Assembly (NCBI RefSeq): GCF_001747095.1 | Contig: NZ_MDGP01000001.1 | Location: 2,091,001-2,155,000 of the forward strand | DNA: 64,000 nucleotides | Reading direction: 5' to 3' | DNA from: Roseivirga sp. 4D4 | GTDB taxonomy: Bacteria; Bacteroidota; Bacteroidia; Cytophagales; Cyclobacteriaceae | Part shown: positions 46,034 through 54,836 of the stretch, piece after piece | Layout: the number at the start of each line of letters is the position of its first letter | How positions within the stretch are numbered: position 1 is the stretch's first letter | Notes under the pieces: model-generated | Databases searched by the model: none | Seen by the model: the letters and a program-made list of their open reading frames with translations, nothing else | Told to the model about the DNA's origin: nothing | Made by a program: the position numbers and the translations under genes

Positions 46034-46047
46034 CCCCCCGAAGGGGG
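46034..46047 (-). promoter_or_regulatory. Extrastable cUUCGg hairpin directly before the lipoprotein start
   Basis: On the minus strand CCCCC-TTCG-GGGGG forms a 5-base-pair all-GC stem capped by the UUCG tetraloop with the closing C-G pair. It ends 7 bases before the ATG. The G run continues for seven bases. In an AT-rich genome such a stem is conspicuous. It would sit where the ribosome lands, so it probably lowers or gates translation. Confidence 0.55.
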
Positions 46048-46144
46048 CACAATATTACTAAGTTTTCAAAACGATTAATTAAAATCGCCTTGAAGATTTA
46101 TTTAACATACCATCAGCCAAATGGTTATTCACCATAGAAACTCA

Positions 46145-46161
46145 AATGATTAATAATCATT
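46145..46161. promoter_or_regulatory. Inverted repeat AATGATT-AAT-AATCATT upstream of the lycopene cyclase
   Basis: A perfect 7+7 inverted repeat with a 3-base centre, 17 bases before the cyclase ATG. TAAGTTTA directly after it (46163-46170) is a 7-of-8 match to the -7 box. This fits a repressor site over or beside the promoter. The regulator is not known. Confidence 0.45.
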
Positions 46162-46177
46162 GTAAGTTTATTGACTA

Positions 46178-47311
46178 ATGAAGCATTATGATTATGTAGT
46201 AGCCGGTGCGGGTGCCGCTGGGCTTACCCTGGCATATGTGTCGATCAACAATAGGGATTTGAATAAATCAATCCTTATTATCGATAGGGAAGATAAGTCA
46301 AAAAATGATAGAACATGGTGCTTTTGGGAAAAAAACGACAACCTCTTTGAGCATCTCGTCCATAAATCATGGGAACAAGCCATATACGCTGGTAGCGGTT
46401 TTAGCGAGACATATGAGCTTGCTCCGTACACCTACAAGCTCATTCGCGGCATTGATTTCTACGAGTTTATAAAAAAGTCTTTGTCTGAAGACGATCGGAT
46501 AACCTGGATTAAAGAAGACATCCAAAGTATAGATAAGAGTGGTGTAGTTACTACGGATAAAGGTCAATACAAAGGGGAACTGGTTTTTGATAGCACCTTC
46601 GACCCTACAAAGCTTCAGCAAGAGAAAGCCACTACGCTATTGCAGCATTTCAAAGGCTATGTAATTGAAACAGAAACCCCGGCATTCAATCCGGATGCCT
46701 GTACTTATATGGATTTTAAGATTGATCAGGAAGGTGACTGCCGATTCGGTTACATATTACCCTTTACCGAACATAGGGCATTGGTCGAATACACCATCTT
46801 CAATCAGTCTCTTTTGGAGCAAGAAGTGTACGAAGATCGATTAAAATCTTATATCAAGAGTTTAGGTATTGAGCATTACAAAATCGTAGAAGATGAATAT
46901 GGGATTATTCCCATGACGGATCATGATTTTCAAATGAGGGTAAGTGAAAATGTAATCAGAATTGGCATCAATGGAGGATTTGCAAAACCCTCTACTGGCT
47001 ATACTTTTCTTCGAGGACAGAAAATTATCCTTAAGATGGTGGATAATCTTTCTAAGGAAATTGATCCGCTAAAGGACCTGCCTTATGAAAAAGCGAGGTT
47101 CAAAAAATACGATGCTACCCTCTTAAACGTGTTGGCCTCAGGCAAGTACACCGGGGATGAAGTCTTTACCCCTATGTTCAAGAAGAATGGCGCAAAGGGC
47201 TTTTTTAAGTTCCTTGATGAGGAAACATCTCTGGCCGAAGAACTCAAGATAATGTCCTCCACCCCAATTCTTGATTTTGGTGCCGCATTTATCAAATCTA
47301 TGCTGAAGTAG
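46178..47311 (+). CDS. crtY: Lycopene beta-cyclase family FAD protein
   Basis: 377 residues. The N-terminal dinucleotide fold is MKHYDYVVAGAGAAGLTLAYVSI; IIDREDKSKNDRTWCFWEK is the cyclase motif (R-T-WCFW). The substrate half contains LEDYNFDFKIDQ-like strands, e.g. FRFGYILPFTEHRALVEYT, and AKPSTGYTFLRGQKIIL near the C-terminus. The family closes the beta-ionone rings of lycopene. It starts a three-gene run with cardiolipin synthase and acyl-CoA dehydrogenase (gaps 13 and 10). No other carotenoid gene lies in the window. The organism is therefore probably yellow to orange. Confidence 0.9.
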   Translation: MKHYDYVVAGAGAAGLTLAYVSINNRDLNKSILIIDREDKSKNDRTWCFWEKNDNLFEHLVHKSWEQAIYAGSGFSETYELAPYTYKLIRGIDFYEFIKKSLSEDDRITWIKEDIQSIDKSGVVTTDKGQYKGELVFDSTFDPTKLQQEKATTLLQHFKGYVIETETPAFNPDACTYMDFKIDQEGDCRFGYILPFTEHRALVEYTIFNQSLLEQEVYEDRLKSYIKSLGIEHYKIVEDEYGIIPMTDHDFQMRVSENVIRIGINGGFAKPSTGYTFLRGQKIILKMVDNLSKEIDPLKDLPYEKARFKKYDATLLNVLASGKYTGDEVFTPMFKKNGAKGFFKFLDEETSLAEELKIMSSTPILDFGAAFIKSMLK

Positions 47312-47324
47312 CCTATCTTTAGGT

Positions 47325-48779
47325 ATGCTTGGCGTTTGGGAAATCATCTCACCCTACATACTTCCATTGTACTACGTGATCATCTTCTTTGTGGTGATCA
47401 ATCTGTTATTGGAGAATCGCAACCCTCTGAAAACGCATTCTTATTTAATGTTGCTGCTGTTGCTACCGATAATTGGTGTGGCGATATATTTCTTCTTTGG
47501 ACAGCATCAACGGAAAAGGAAGGTTTTTGCCAAAAGAGGCCTTATCAATCAGGCATTTGGCCCATTGTATGCCCAAGAGCATTTGGACAACCAAACTCGG
47601 GTCAACCCTCAAGTAATAAAACCCTATGGCCAATTCGAAAAGTTGATTCGCTTTTTGAAAAACGACCTATCACCTCTCACACTCAATAATTCTGTAACTG
47701 TGCTTCGCAATGGTGAAGAGAAGTTTCCACAGATGATGAATGCTTTAAGGGAAGCCAAAGACCATATTCATATCGAGTACTACATTTTCGAAGATGATGG
47801 TATTGGCGGAGCGGTAACCGACCTTTTGATGGAGAAAGCAAAGCAAGGAATTGAGGTCAGGATGCTTGTAGACGGTGTGGGCTCTTTGGCACTAAAAAAG
47901 AGCTTCTTCAAAAAATTAAAAGCCAGTGGCGTTCAATTAGCAGAATTCATGCCCGTACTCTTTCCATCCTTTACTAGTAAAATCAATTATCGAGATCATA
48001 GAAAAATACTGATTGTAGATGGGAAAGTGGGGTTTACGGGTGGCATCAATATTAGTGATCGGTACATTAATAACCATACCCACCCGGAATACTGGCGTGA
48101 TACCCACCTAATGATTGAGGGTGAAGCTGTGAAAACCCTACAGTTTCTATTCTTTTTAAACTGGCAGTTTGTAGTTCAGCATGAACTAGAGACAGCGGAC
48201 AAGTACTTCCCTGAACTTGGGCATTTTGGAGATCATTGTGTTCAGATTAACGCAAGCGGTCCCGATTGGGAACTAGCAAGTATTATGGACTCCTTCCTTA
48301 TTGCAATAACTTCTGCCAGGACCAAGGTGAGAATTGCGACACCCTATTTCATTCCTACCGAGAGCATTCTGGATGCCATTACCACAGTATCGAAGAGTGA
48401 TGTGAAAGTAGAATTGATGATCCCCTATGAATCAGATTCATGGATTGTACAGGCCGCATCTTTGTCTTTCATCGAAGAGTTGTTGGCCGCTGGTGTCAGC
48501 ATTTACTTTTACCAAAAGGGGTTTCTTCACTCCAAGGTGATCGCAATAGATCATTCTTTTGCATCCGTAGGTACCGCTAATATGGACTATAGAAGTTTTG
48601 ACCTGAACCATGAAGTGAATGCATATTTGTACGATGAGGACTTGGTTGAAACCCTCATCGATCAGTTCGAAGAAGACAAAAAGGAATGTATCCAAATTAC
48701 ATTAGAAGACTGGAGAAAACGCAGTTTAAAACAGAAATTGAAAGAATCCGTCTGTAGGCTTTTAGCACCATTACTTTAA
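47325..48779 (+). CDS. cls: Cardiolipin synthase
   Basis: 484 residues. Two N-terminal helices (about 8-28 and 37-57) and a PLDNc-like start (LLLLLPIIGVAIYFFFGQ). Two HKD motifs are present: YRDHRKILIVDGKVGFTGG and FLHSKVIAIDHSFASVGTANMDYRSF. The enzyme joins two phosphatidylglycerols into cardiolipin and glycerol. It sits 13 bases after the lycopene cyclase gene and 10 before the acyl-CoA dehydrogenase. Confidence 0.94.
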   Translation: MLGVWEIISPYILPLYYVIIFFVVINLLLENRNPLKTHSYLMLLLLLPIIGVAIYFFFGQHQRKRKVFAKRGLINQAFGPLYAQEHLDNQTRVNPQVIKPYGQFEKLIRFLKNDLSPLTLNNSVTVLRNGEEKFPQMMNALREAKDHIHIEYYIFEDDGIGGAVTDLLMEKAKQGIEVRMLVDGVGSLALKKSFFKKLKASGVQLAEFMPVLFPSFTSKINYRDHRKILIVDGKVGFTGGINISDRYINNHTHPEYWRDTHLMIEGEAVKTLQFLFFLNWQFVVQHELETADKYFPELGHFGDHCVQINASGPDWELASIMDSFLIAITSARTKVRIATPYFIPTESILDAITTVSKSDVKVELMIPYESDSWIVQAASLSFIEELLAAGVSIYFYQKGFLHSKVIAIDHSFASVGTANMDYRSFDLNHEVNAYLYDEDLVETLIDQFEEDKKECIQITLEDWRKRSLKQKLKESVCRLLAPLL

Positions 48780-48789
48780 TAGAAGGCAC

Positions 48790-50583
48790 ATGCAAAATCA
48801 ATATACAAATTTAGAAACGCTCAAATTCCTCATTCACAAGGTCCATAAAACTGATTCGGTTTTGGGCGAAGGCCGTTTCTCAGCGTATGACACTGCATCA
48901 ATAGATATGTTCTTGGACTCCATTGCTTCGCTAAGCGATGCAGAGCTCTTTCCTTATATCAAGGAGATGGACCAAAAGCCTTCCGTTTATAAGGAAGGAA
49001 AAATCACTATCCATCCTCAATTTGAACGAATCTTTCAACAAGCTAGAGACCTAGGGCTTATTGCCTCAATCTTTAATGAAGAAGACGGTGGTTTGCAAAT
49101 GCCCAACACACTCTTCCATGCTGCTTACTATATTATGGAAGCTGCCAATAACCATGTTACTGGATACTTAGGACTGACAACAGGCGCAGCCAACCTAATA
49201 GCGACATTTGGAAATCAAGTCTTAAAAGATCAGTACCTACCTAAAATGCTCGACATGGAATGGACAGGTTCAATGTGCCTGACAGAGCCTCAGGCAGGCA
49301 GTTCTTTGTCTGACATCACTACCAGTGCTACTCCAATAGGAAACGGCAGCTATCTGATTAACGGCCAGAAAATCTTTATTTCTGCTGGAGATCATCAGTT
49401 TGCAGATAACATTGTGCATCTCCTTCTTGGCAGAATTGATGGAGCACCAGAGGGCACAAAAGGCGTATCGCTTTTCGTTGTCCCCAAATTCAAACCTATC
49501 AACGGAAGTCTTGAAGAAAATCATGTAGCTACAGCAGGTGAATTTGAGAAACTAGGGCAACGAGGTTATTGCACTTCACATCTGGTATTTGAAAATTCGG
49601 AGGCCTGGTTGGTTGGGGAAGAAAATCGCGGTCTGACCTATATGTTTCAATTGATGAACGAAGCCAGAATAGCTACTGGCCGAATGGGTGCAGGAATTGC
49701 TTCTGCCGCCTATTATGCTTCGCTTCAATATGCCAAAGAACGGCCTCAGGGAAGAAAACTGACTTCGACCGGAGACAAAGACTTACTACAAGATCAGACT
49801 TTAATTATCAATCATCCTGATGTCAAAAGAATGCTTCTGCATCAAAAGTCGATTGTCGAAGGTTCATTGAGCCTTATTTTACAGGCAGCTCATTATTTAG
49901 ATCGGGAGCAAATAGCAGAAGGAGAAGACAAGGAGCGATACAATCTCCTCCTTGAATTGTTAACACCCATTGTAAAAACATACCCGGCTGAAAAAGGGCT
50001 TGAATCTGTGAGCCAAGGGCTTCAAATACTTGGTGGTTATGGTTTTTGTCAGGATTTCATCTTGCAGCAGTATTATAGAGACATTCGAATCATTTCTATT
50101 TACGAAGGCACAACTGGTATTCAATCGCTGGATTTACTTGGTCGTAAAGTGAACCTTAAAAATGGAAAGGTATTGCAGTGGTTGGCAGAGGAAGTGATGG
50201 AAACCATTGCCAAAGCCTCTAGAATTGACGCTCTTCATGTCTATGCCAATGAATTAGAGCAAAATCTCAAAATGATTCAGCAGGTACTGACTGAACTAGC
50301 CCCAATAGCTAAGAAAGGAGATTTTGAAAGGTACCTTTCTGATGCTACTGTCTTCATGGACTTGTTCGGAACAGTCATTATTGGCTGGCAATGGCTAAAA
50401 ATCGCCAATAAAGCCTATGATGAGGTTTCAAACGACACCCCTCTAAAAGCAGCGATGGAAGGAAAAATTCATACGATGAAGTTCTTCTACAAGTACGAAA
50501 TGAGCCGCACAAAGGGTCTGGCTAAGACATTATTGAATCAGTTAGCATTGACCCTAGACTTTAATCTAGACTATCTAGAGTAG
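48790..50583 (+). CDS. Acyl-CoA dehydrogenase (long form with C-terminal extension)
   Basis: 597 residues, longer than the usual 380, as in the FadE-related group. The FAD-binding CLTEPQAGSSLSD (about 163-175) and ISAGDHQFADNIVHLLLGRI lie in the middle domain; ARIATGRMGAGIASAAYYASLQYAKERPQGR in the helical domain. The catalytic Glu lies in IRIISIYEGTTGIQSLDLLGRK. A C-terminal helical domain of about 130 residues (DALHVYANELEQNLKMIQ) follows. It oxidises fatty acyl-CoA in beta-oxidation. It ends the cyclase-cls run. Confidence 0.93.
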   Translation: MQNQYTNLETLKFLIHKVHKTDSVLGEGRFSAYDTASIDMFLDSIASLSDAELFPYIKEMDQKPSVYKEGKITIHPQFERIFQQARDLGLIASIFNEEDGGLQMPNTLFHAAYYIMEAANNHVTGYLGLTTGAANLIATFGNQVLKDQYLPKMLDMEWTGSMCLTEPQAGSSLSDITTSATPIGNGSYLINGQKIFISAGDHQFADNIVHLLLGRIDGAPEGTKGVSLFVVPKFKPINGSLEENHVATAGEFEKLGQRGYCTSHLVFENSEAWLVGEENRGLTYMFQLMNEARIATGRMGAGIASAAYYASLQYAKERPQGRKLTSTGDKDLLQDQTLIINHPDVKRMLLHQKSIVEGSLSLILQAAHYLDREQIAEGEDKERYNLLLELLTPIVKTYPAEKGLESVSQGLQILGGYGFCQDFILQQYYRDIRIISIYEGTTGIQSLDLLGRKVNLKNGKVLQWLAEEVMETIAKASRIDALHVYANELEQNLKMIQQVLTELAPIAKKGDFERYLSDATVFMDLFGTVIIGWQWLKIANKAYDEVSNDTPLKAAMEGKIHTMKFFYKYEMSRTKGLAKTLLNQLALTLDFNLDYLE

Positions 50584-50639
50584 CCAGATCAAAGCCTTTG
50601 CTACGTTTATTAATAGAAGCTTAACAGTTATAAAATCAT

Positions 50640-51941
50640 ATGCCACTATCCCTACTATTACCTTTACTTTCGAAACAGCGTGTGTTGAAAAAGCATTTTG
50701 AATTATTCCTTTTAGTGGCAGTAATTGGCTTTGTCTCTGTGGCCAAAATCCAAGACAAAGATCAAACGCCTTATGTCATTCTTATATCATTGGATGGCTT
50801 CCGGCATGACTATGTCGAAAAATTCAATGCGCCTAACTTACAAGAATTCATCAATGAAGGTGTGAGTGCAGAAGCAATGCTTCCATCCTACCCGAGTAAG
50901 ACTTTCCCAAACCATTATACAATTGTTACAGGACTATATCCCGATCATCACGGTTTGGTTGACAATAGCTTCTACGACTCTCAACTAGACATCCAATACA
51001 GCACTAGAAATAGATCAATTGTTGAAAATCCGGCATTTTATGGGGGCACCCCGCTTTGGCAATTAGTACAGCAACATGGAATGAAATCAGCATCCTATTT
51101 CTGGGTGGGTTCTGAAGCTCCAGTCACTGGGAGCTTCCCGGATTACTATCATATCTATGATGGCTCAGTCCCAAACGAGACAAGAATTCAGGCAGCCATT
51201 GATTGGCTAGAACTTCCAGTATCGGAACGGCCTAATTTCATGACTTTATATTTTTCCTTGGTCGATAGCCAGGGACATGCAACTGGCCCTAATGCAGAAG
51301 AAACCAAAGAGACAGTGTTAGAGGCTGACAGGCTCATTGGTCTGCTTATGAAGAAGTTGGAAGCAATTGATCTTCCTGTCAATGTGATAGTAACGTCTGA
51401 TCACGGCATGCATGAAATAAAGCCAGAGAAAGATTCTTATATGACCGTTCAAGAATTGCTCAAAGATTTTGATGAAGACAAGTTTCGTTTTGTCAGCAAT
51501 GGTGCGCATGGGCATTTCTATTCCGAAGACAAAGCTTATCTAAATGAGATGGCTTCCATACTAAAGGCTAGACCAGATAGCGATAAATTCGAAGTCTACT
51601 TCAAGTCAGAGATGCCAGCACACTGGCATTATGGAAACAACCATCGTGTTGGTGATCTCTTTATCAAAATCAACCCAGGACACTACCTTACCTCAAAAAA
51701 CAGAAAAGACAGGGCCATACAGAACCAAGAGTTTCACGGAGAGCACGGCTTTGATCCTGAAGAAACGGAAGACATGGGTGCTATTTTCTACGCCTACGGC
51801 CCAAACTTTAAATCAGGCTTAAAGATTGATAAGTTTCGGAACATCCATATCTATCCAATGATTGCCAAGGTCTTGGGCATTACAGAACTGCCCGAAATTG
51901 ATGGAAAGTTAGAAGTACTTGGTCCTATCATTAGGGACTAG
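50640..51941 (+). CDS. Ectonucleotide pyrophosphatase/phosphodiesterase (NPP-type alkaline phosphatase superfamily)
   Basis: 433 residues. An N-terminal hydrophobic segment (about 20-37) anchors or exports it. The metal and nucleophile motifs of the NPP family are VILISLDGFRHDYV, PSYPSKTFPNHYTIVTGLYPDHHG (Thr of KTFPNH is the nucleophile), MTLYFSLVDSQGHATGP, VIVTSDHGMHEI and GEHGFDPEETEDMGAIFYAYGPNF. Such enzymes hydrolyse nucleotide pyrophosphates or phosphodiesters outside the cell. The gene has 56 bases before it and 28 to the next start, and it may form an operon with the cysteine hydrolase. Confidence 0.9.
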   Translation: MPLSLLLPLLSKQRVLKKHFELFLLVAVIGFVSVAKIQDKDQTPYVILISLDGFRHDYVEKFNAPNLQEFINEGVSAEAMLPSYPSKTFPNHYTIVTGLYPDHHGLVDNSFYDSQLDIQYSTRNRSIVENPAFYGGTPLWQLVQQHGMKSASYFWVGSEAPVTGSFPDYYHIYDGSVPNETRIQAAIDWLELPVSERPNFMTLYFSLVDSQGHATGPNAEETKETVLEADRLIGLLMKKLEAIDLPVNVIVTSDHGMHEIKPEKDSYMTVQELLKDFDEDKFRFVSNGAHGHFYSEDKAYLNEMASILKARPDSDKFEVYFKSEMPAHWHYGNNHRVGDLFIKINPGHYLTSKNRKDRAIQNQEFHGEHGFDPEETEDMGAIFYAYGPNFKSGLKIDKFRNIHIYPMIAKVLGITELPEIDGKLEVLGPIIRD

Positions 51942-51969
51942 GTATTATTTTTACGACTCAATCTTGAAT

Positions 51970-52536
51970 ATGAGTCTTACCAAAAAGAAACCAGCACTTA
52001 TTCTTATCGATCTTCAAAAGGGTTGGGAGAAAACCGAGCATTGGGGAGGAAACCGCAATAACCCTTATGCCGAAAAAGTAGCAAAGGAACTCCTAGATAT
52101 TTGGCGTGAAAAAGACCTGCCAGTCTTCCATATCATTCATAGTTCCACAGACCCGAACTCAGAGCTTCATGAAAGTAAGCCCGGTTTTCAAATGCTCAAT
52201 GAGTTCCAACCTATAGATGGGGAGCCTTTGATCATCAAGCATGTAAACTCGGGATTCATTGGTACCGATTTAAAGGAGAGACTGGATACCCAAGATATCG
52301 ACAAACTGGTTATTGCTGGCTTAACCACGAATCACTGCGTTTCTACAACCACCCGAATGGCTGGCAATTTTGGATTCGAAGTCTACTTGGTGTCCGATGC
52401 TTCCGCCACTTTCGATCGAAAAGGACTGAATGGAGAAGTGTTTGAAGCCGAATTGATCCACCAGACAGCCCTGGCCAGTCTAAATGAGGAGTTTGCAACG
52501 GTACTTGACAAAAATGCTTTGTTAGAAATTCTCTGA
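51970..52536 (+). CDS. Cysteine hydrolase (isochorismatase/nicotinamidase family)
   Basis: 188 residues from ATG 51970 (MSLTKKKPALILIDLQKGWE), since earlier in-frame residues overlap the previous stop. The catalytic triad is visible: Asp in LILIDLQKGW, Lys in LIIKHVNSGF, Cys in GLTTNHCVSTTTRMAGN, which has the family cis-peptide region just before it. Members hydrolyse isochorismate, nicotinamide, ureidoacrylate or related amides. The substrate is unknown. The next gene encodes a Rieske oxygenase, so an aromatic-ring pathway could be meant, but no other enzymes support this. Confidence 0.9.
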   Translation: MSLTKKKPALILIDLQKGWEKTEHWGGNRNNPYAEKVAKELLDIWREKDLPVFHIIHSSTDPNSELHESKPGFQMLNEFQPIDGEPLIIKHVNSGFIGTDLKERLDTQDIDKLVIAGLTTNHCVSTTTRMAGNFGFEVYLVSDASATFDRKGLNGEVFEAELIHQTALASLNEEFATVLDKNALLEIL

Positions 52537-52546
52537 TTTTAATCAT
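52533..52546. promoter_or_regulatory. Degenerate FNR-like palindrome before the Rieske oxygenase gene
   Basis: CTGAT-TTTA-ATCAT contains the 12-base palindrome TGATTTTAATCA, differs from TTGATnnnnATCAA only at the two outer bases, and lies 39 bases before the Rieske oxygenase start across the stop of the hydrolase gene. It is a weak second candidate for the regulator suggested at 40411-40424. Confidence 0.25.
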
Positions 52547-52584
52547 ATACCAATAAGCATCTTATTCATTATGTTTGTTGCGGA

Positions 52585-53637
52585 ATGAAAGCAAGCAAGT
52601 CCAATAACCTCCGCAATATTTGGTATGTGGCCTGTCATGGAAGTGTTCTGAAAAAGGGCAAAACCATTGAAAAGGAAATTGATAGCGAAAAGATTCTTCT
52701 TGGGCGCGATGAAAACGGAAAGGCTTTCGCCTTAAGAAATCAATGTCCACACCGAGGAATACCGCTGACCTACGGGAAATTTGATGGTTGCGAAATCCAA
52801 TGTTGCTACCACGGATGGCGATTTAAAACCGATGGTACTTGCACAAAGATTCCAGCCCTGCCTCCCAATTCGAAACTAGATGTTAGCAAAGTAAGGGCAC
52901 CTTATTATCCTATCAGAGAGGTGCATGGCTTAGTACTGATCTACTTGCCGCGTGATATGCGAAAGCCAGAGGATATTGATGAAAGCCTATTTCCACAATT
53001 CCCTTTAGACCAGGACAAATCCTTTGACCTCGTCACTGCAAAACCTATGGACTGCAGTTTGGATCACTCTGTCATTGGCTTAATCGATCCGGCACATGTG
53101 CCTTTTGTACATCAATCATGGTTTTTTAGAAAAAGCGACAACCTTAAGCTCAAAGAGAAGAAATTCGCTCCCAGCCATCTTGGTTTTAAGATGGTTAGGC
53201 ATGCCCCCTCAAAAAATTCGGCAGCCTATAAAATTTTAAAGAAGGAACAGACCACTGAGATAAGCTTTCAAATACCTGGCATTCGTATTGAACATATTAC
53301 TGTAGGGGAAAAAGTCATTTTGATCATGACAACACTCACCCCGGTTAATGAAAACACAACGGAGTTAACCCAGTTCATCTATACAGACATTAGCTGGTTT
53401 AAGATCTTCAGGCCTATATTCTATAAGTTCGCTGATACGTTTATCCAACAGGATGTGGATGTCTTCAAAAAACTCAAAGAAGGACTAAATAACAACCCTC
53501 CTTTGATGCTTATGGGCGATCCGGATATGCAAGCGAAATGGTATAATGCCATCCGAGCCCGATATGAAAAGTGTCAGGAGGAGAAAACTCCTTTCGAAAA
53601 CCCTATTGAAGCCCAAACCCTTTACTGGCAAACTTAG
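52585..53637 (+). CDS. Rieske-type non-haem iron oxygenase (oxygenase alpha-subunit-like)
   Basis: 350 residues. The Rieske cluster site is NQCPHRGIPLTYGKFDGCEIQCCYHGWRF (Cys-X-His … Cys-X2-His, with an extra Cys). The mononuclear iron site is DHSVIGLIDPAHVPFVHQSWFF, two His spaced five apart with an upstream Asp for electron passage. Size and sequence fit the PaO/vanillate-demethylase type rather than benzene dioxygenase. It needs a reductase and ferredoxin that are not in this window. Substrate unknown. It follows the cysteine hydrolase by 48 bases. Confidence 0.9.
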   Translation: MKASKSNNLRNIWYVACHGSVLKKGKTIEKEIDSEKILLGRDENGKAFALRNQCPHRGIPLTYGKFDGCEIQCCYHGWRFKTDGTCTKIPALPPNSKLDVSKVRAPYYPIREVHGLVLIYLPRDMRKPEDIDESLFPQFPLDQDKSFDLVTAKPMDCSLDHSVIGLIDPAHVPFVHQSWFFRKSDNLKLKEKKFAPSHLGFKMVRHAPSKNSAAYKILKKEQTTEISFQIPGIRIEHITVGEKVILIMTTLTPVNENTTELTQFIYTDISWFKIFRPIFYKFADTFIQQDVDVFKKLKEGLNNNPPLMLMGDPDMQAKWYNAIRARYEKCQEEKTPFENPIEAQTLYWQT

Positions 53638-53657
53638 TTGTTAGAAAAACCCACAAT

Positions 53658-54230
53658 ATGAAACGCTGCAAAATTCTACTCTTCACACTATTACTGATCA
53701 CCATTGTTTCCTGCGGAGACGATGATGGTGGAGGCATTACCGAGGAACAACGTCAGTTAGTTATGGGTGATGATAGCAGTGAAAATATAGTTTCTCTTGG
53801 TTTAACAAGCCCTCTTGTTTTATCTCTGGATCAGGTACATATTACACCACGTGCACTAGATATCAATTTTGATCAGACCACAGATATTACACTTAATGCT
53901 TATCAAGAATTTAGTGGTGATAGAGGGCTCACACTCAATACTGAGAGCGCGGATGTTCGAGTCTCAGTCGATGAAAATGGAGATATCAAAGCCTTGAACA
54001 GTGGTGATATTGTTACTGCAACTTCAGAGACCTGGGTGAATGCTTCTACGCTGCCACTTGCGGAAATCGCTGGTCAAACAGTCAGTGGCCTTTGGAATGG
54101 TCTACAGAATAAATTTGTAGCGGTCAGAATAGATATTGGCACCACTAGATACTTTGGTTGGGTAGAGCTCAGTGTAGATAACTATGACAATTACTCACTA
54201 CATAACTATGTGGTGAAGTTGATCCCTTAA
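53658..54230 (+). CDS. Hypothetical lipoprotein
   Basis: 190 residues: signal MKRCKILLFTLLLITIVSC, so Cys19 is lipidated and followed by an acidic GDDDGGGITEE spacer. The mature domain is beta-rich (VSLGLTSPLVLSLDQVHITPR, VRIDIGTTRYFGWVELSVDNYDNYSLHNYVVKL). No family was recognised. It follows the Rieske gene by 20 bases. Its stop shares a TTAA with the converging YjbR gene. Confidence 0.65.
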   Translation: MKRCKILLFTLLLITIVSCGDDDGGGITEEQRQLVMGDDSSENIVSLGLTSPLVLSLDQVHITPRALDINFDQTTDITLNAYQEFSGDRGLTLNTESADVRVSVDENGDIKALNSGDIVTATSETWVNASTLPLAEIAGQTVSGLWNGLQNKFVAVRIDIGTTRYFGWVELSVDNYDNYSLHNYVVKLIP

Positions 54231-54580
54231 AGATTTTTTAACTCTTCCTTCAACTTCTTTGGCAAGCTAGCTACAATCAGATCATAAGAATGATCGATCA
54301 ATTCTCTGATTAGGTTTTCTGGTACGGAGCCATCCGTAAATACCGAATTCCAGTGCACTTTATTCATGTGCCAACCTGGACGAATTCCATCAAATTCTTC
54401 TCTCAATTCTGCTGCCCGTTCAGGATCACATTTGAGGTTAATAAACTCATACTCCACAATTCCCGTGATAGCAAAAACTTTATTCATGACCTTCATCACA
54501 AGCGTATCAGGGCCGAAAGGAGTATCCTCTGTCACGCCTGGCTTGGCTAGGCAATAGTCTCTGAATTCATCAATATACAT
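54227..54580 (-). CDS. MmcQ/YjbR-family DNA-binding protein
   Basis: 117 residues: MYIDEFRDYCLAKPGVTEDTPFGPDTLVMKVMNKVFAITGI is the family opening (YC...PGV.E..PFG), followed by INLKCDPERAAELREEF, PGWHMNKVHWNSVFTDGSVPENLIRELIDHSYDLI. The CyaY-like fold binds DNA in related proteins, but its role is not firmly known. It lies on the minus strand with 24 bases to the downstream small membrane protein gene in the same direction. Confidence 0.92.
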   Translation of the reverse strand: MYIDEFRDYCLAKPGVTEDTPFGPDTLVMKVMNKVFAITGIVEYEFINLKCDPERAAELREEFDGIRPGWHMNKVHWNSVFTDGSVPENLIRELIDHSYDLIVASLPKKLKEELKNL

Positions 54581-54604
54581 AAGTCAAAAAAATAGTGGAC
54601 CGAA

Positions 54605-54832
54605 CTACATGCTGCGTGAAATAGCACGAGCAATTATCACGGTCAGGGCAATTAAAAACATGATAATAGAAATCTTGTTCACGCCATGCATCATCCGTAA
54701 ATTGAAATTATTCGGACGATTAGGGTCCTTCTTTCTAAAGAAATAACCCAATAATGGACCAAAGTCAAAGGCCTCTTTAGCCGTTAGTTTAACCCTTTCT
54801 TCCTTTTCAGCACTCTTCTTTTCTTCTGACAT
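54605..54832 (-). CDS. Small conserved membrane protein (DUF6728-like)
   Basis: 75 residues from ATG 54832 (MSEEKKSAEKEERVKLTAKE). A charged N-terminal helix is followed by AFDFGPLLGYFFRKKDPNRPNNFNLRMMHG and one hydrophobic helix (INKISIIMFLIALTVIIARAI). It resembles small Bacteroidota proteins that I recall as DUF6728. Its start is 4 bases after the ispG stop on the same strand. Role unknown. Confidence 0.65.
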   Translation of the reverse strand: MSEEKKSAEKEERVKLTAKEAFDFGPLLGYFFRKKDPNRPNNFNLRMMHGVNKISIIMFLIALTVIIARAISRSM

Positions 54833-54836
54833 TTCT

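Noticed and set aside
46027..46050. GTG start adding PPSGGNR before the lipoprotein signal
   Set aside because: It would encode the cUUCGg hairpin as protein and push the signal peptide inward.
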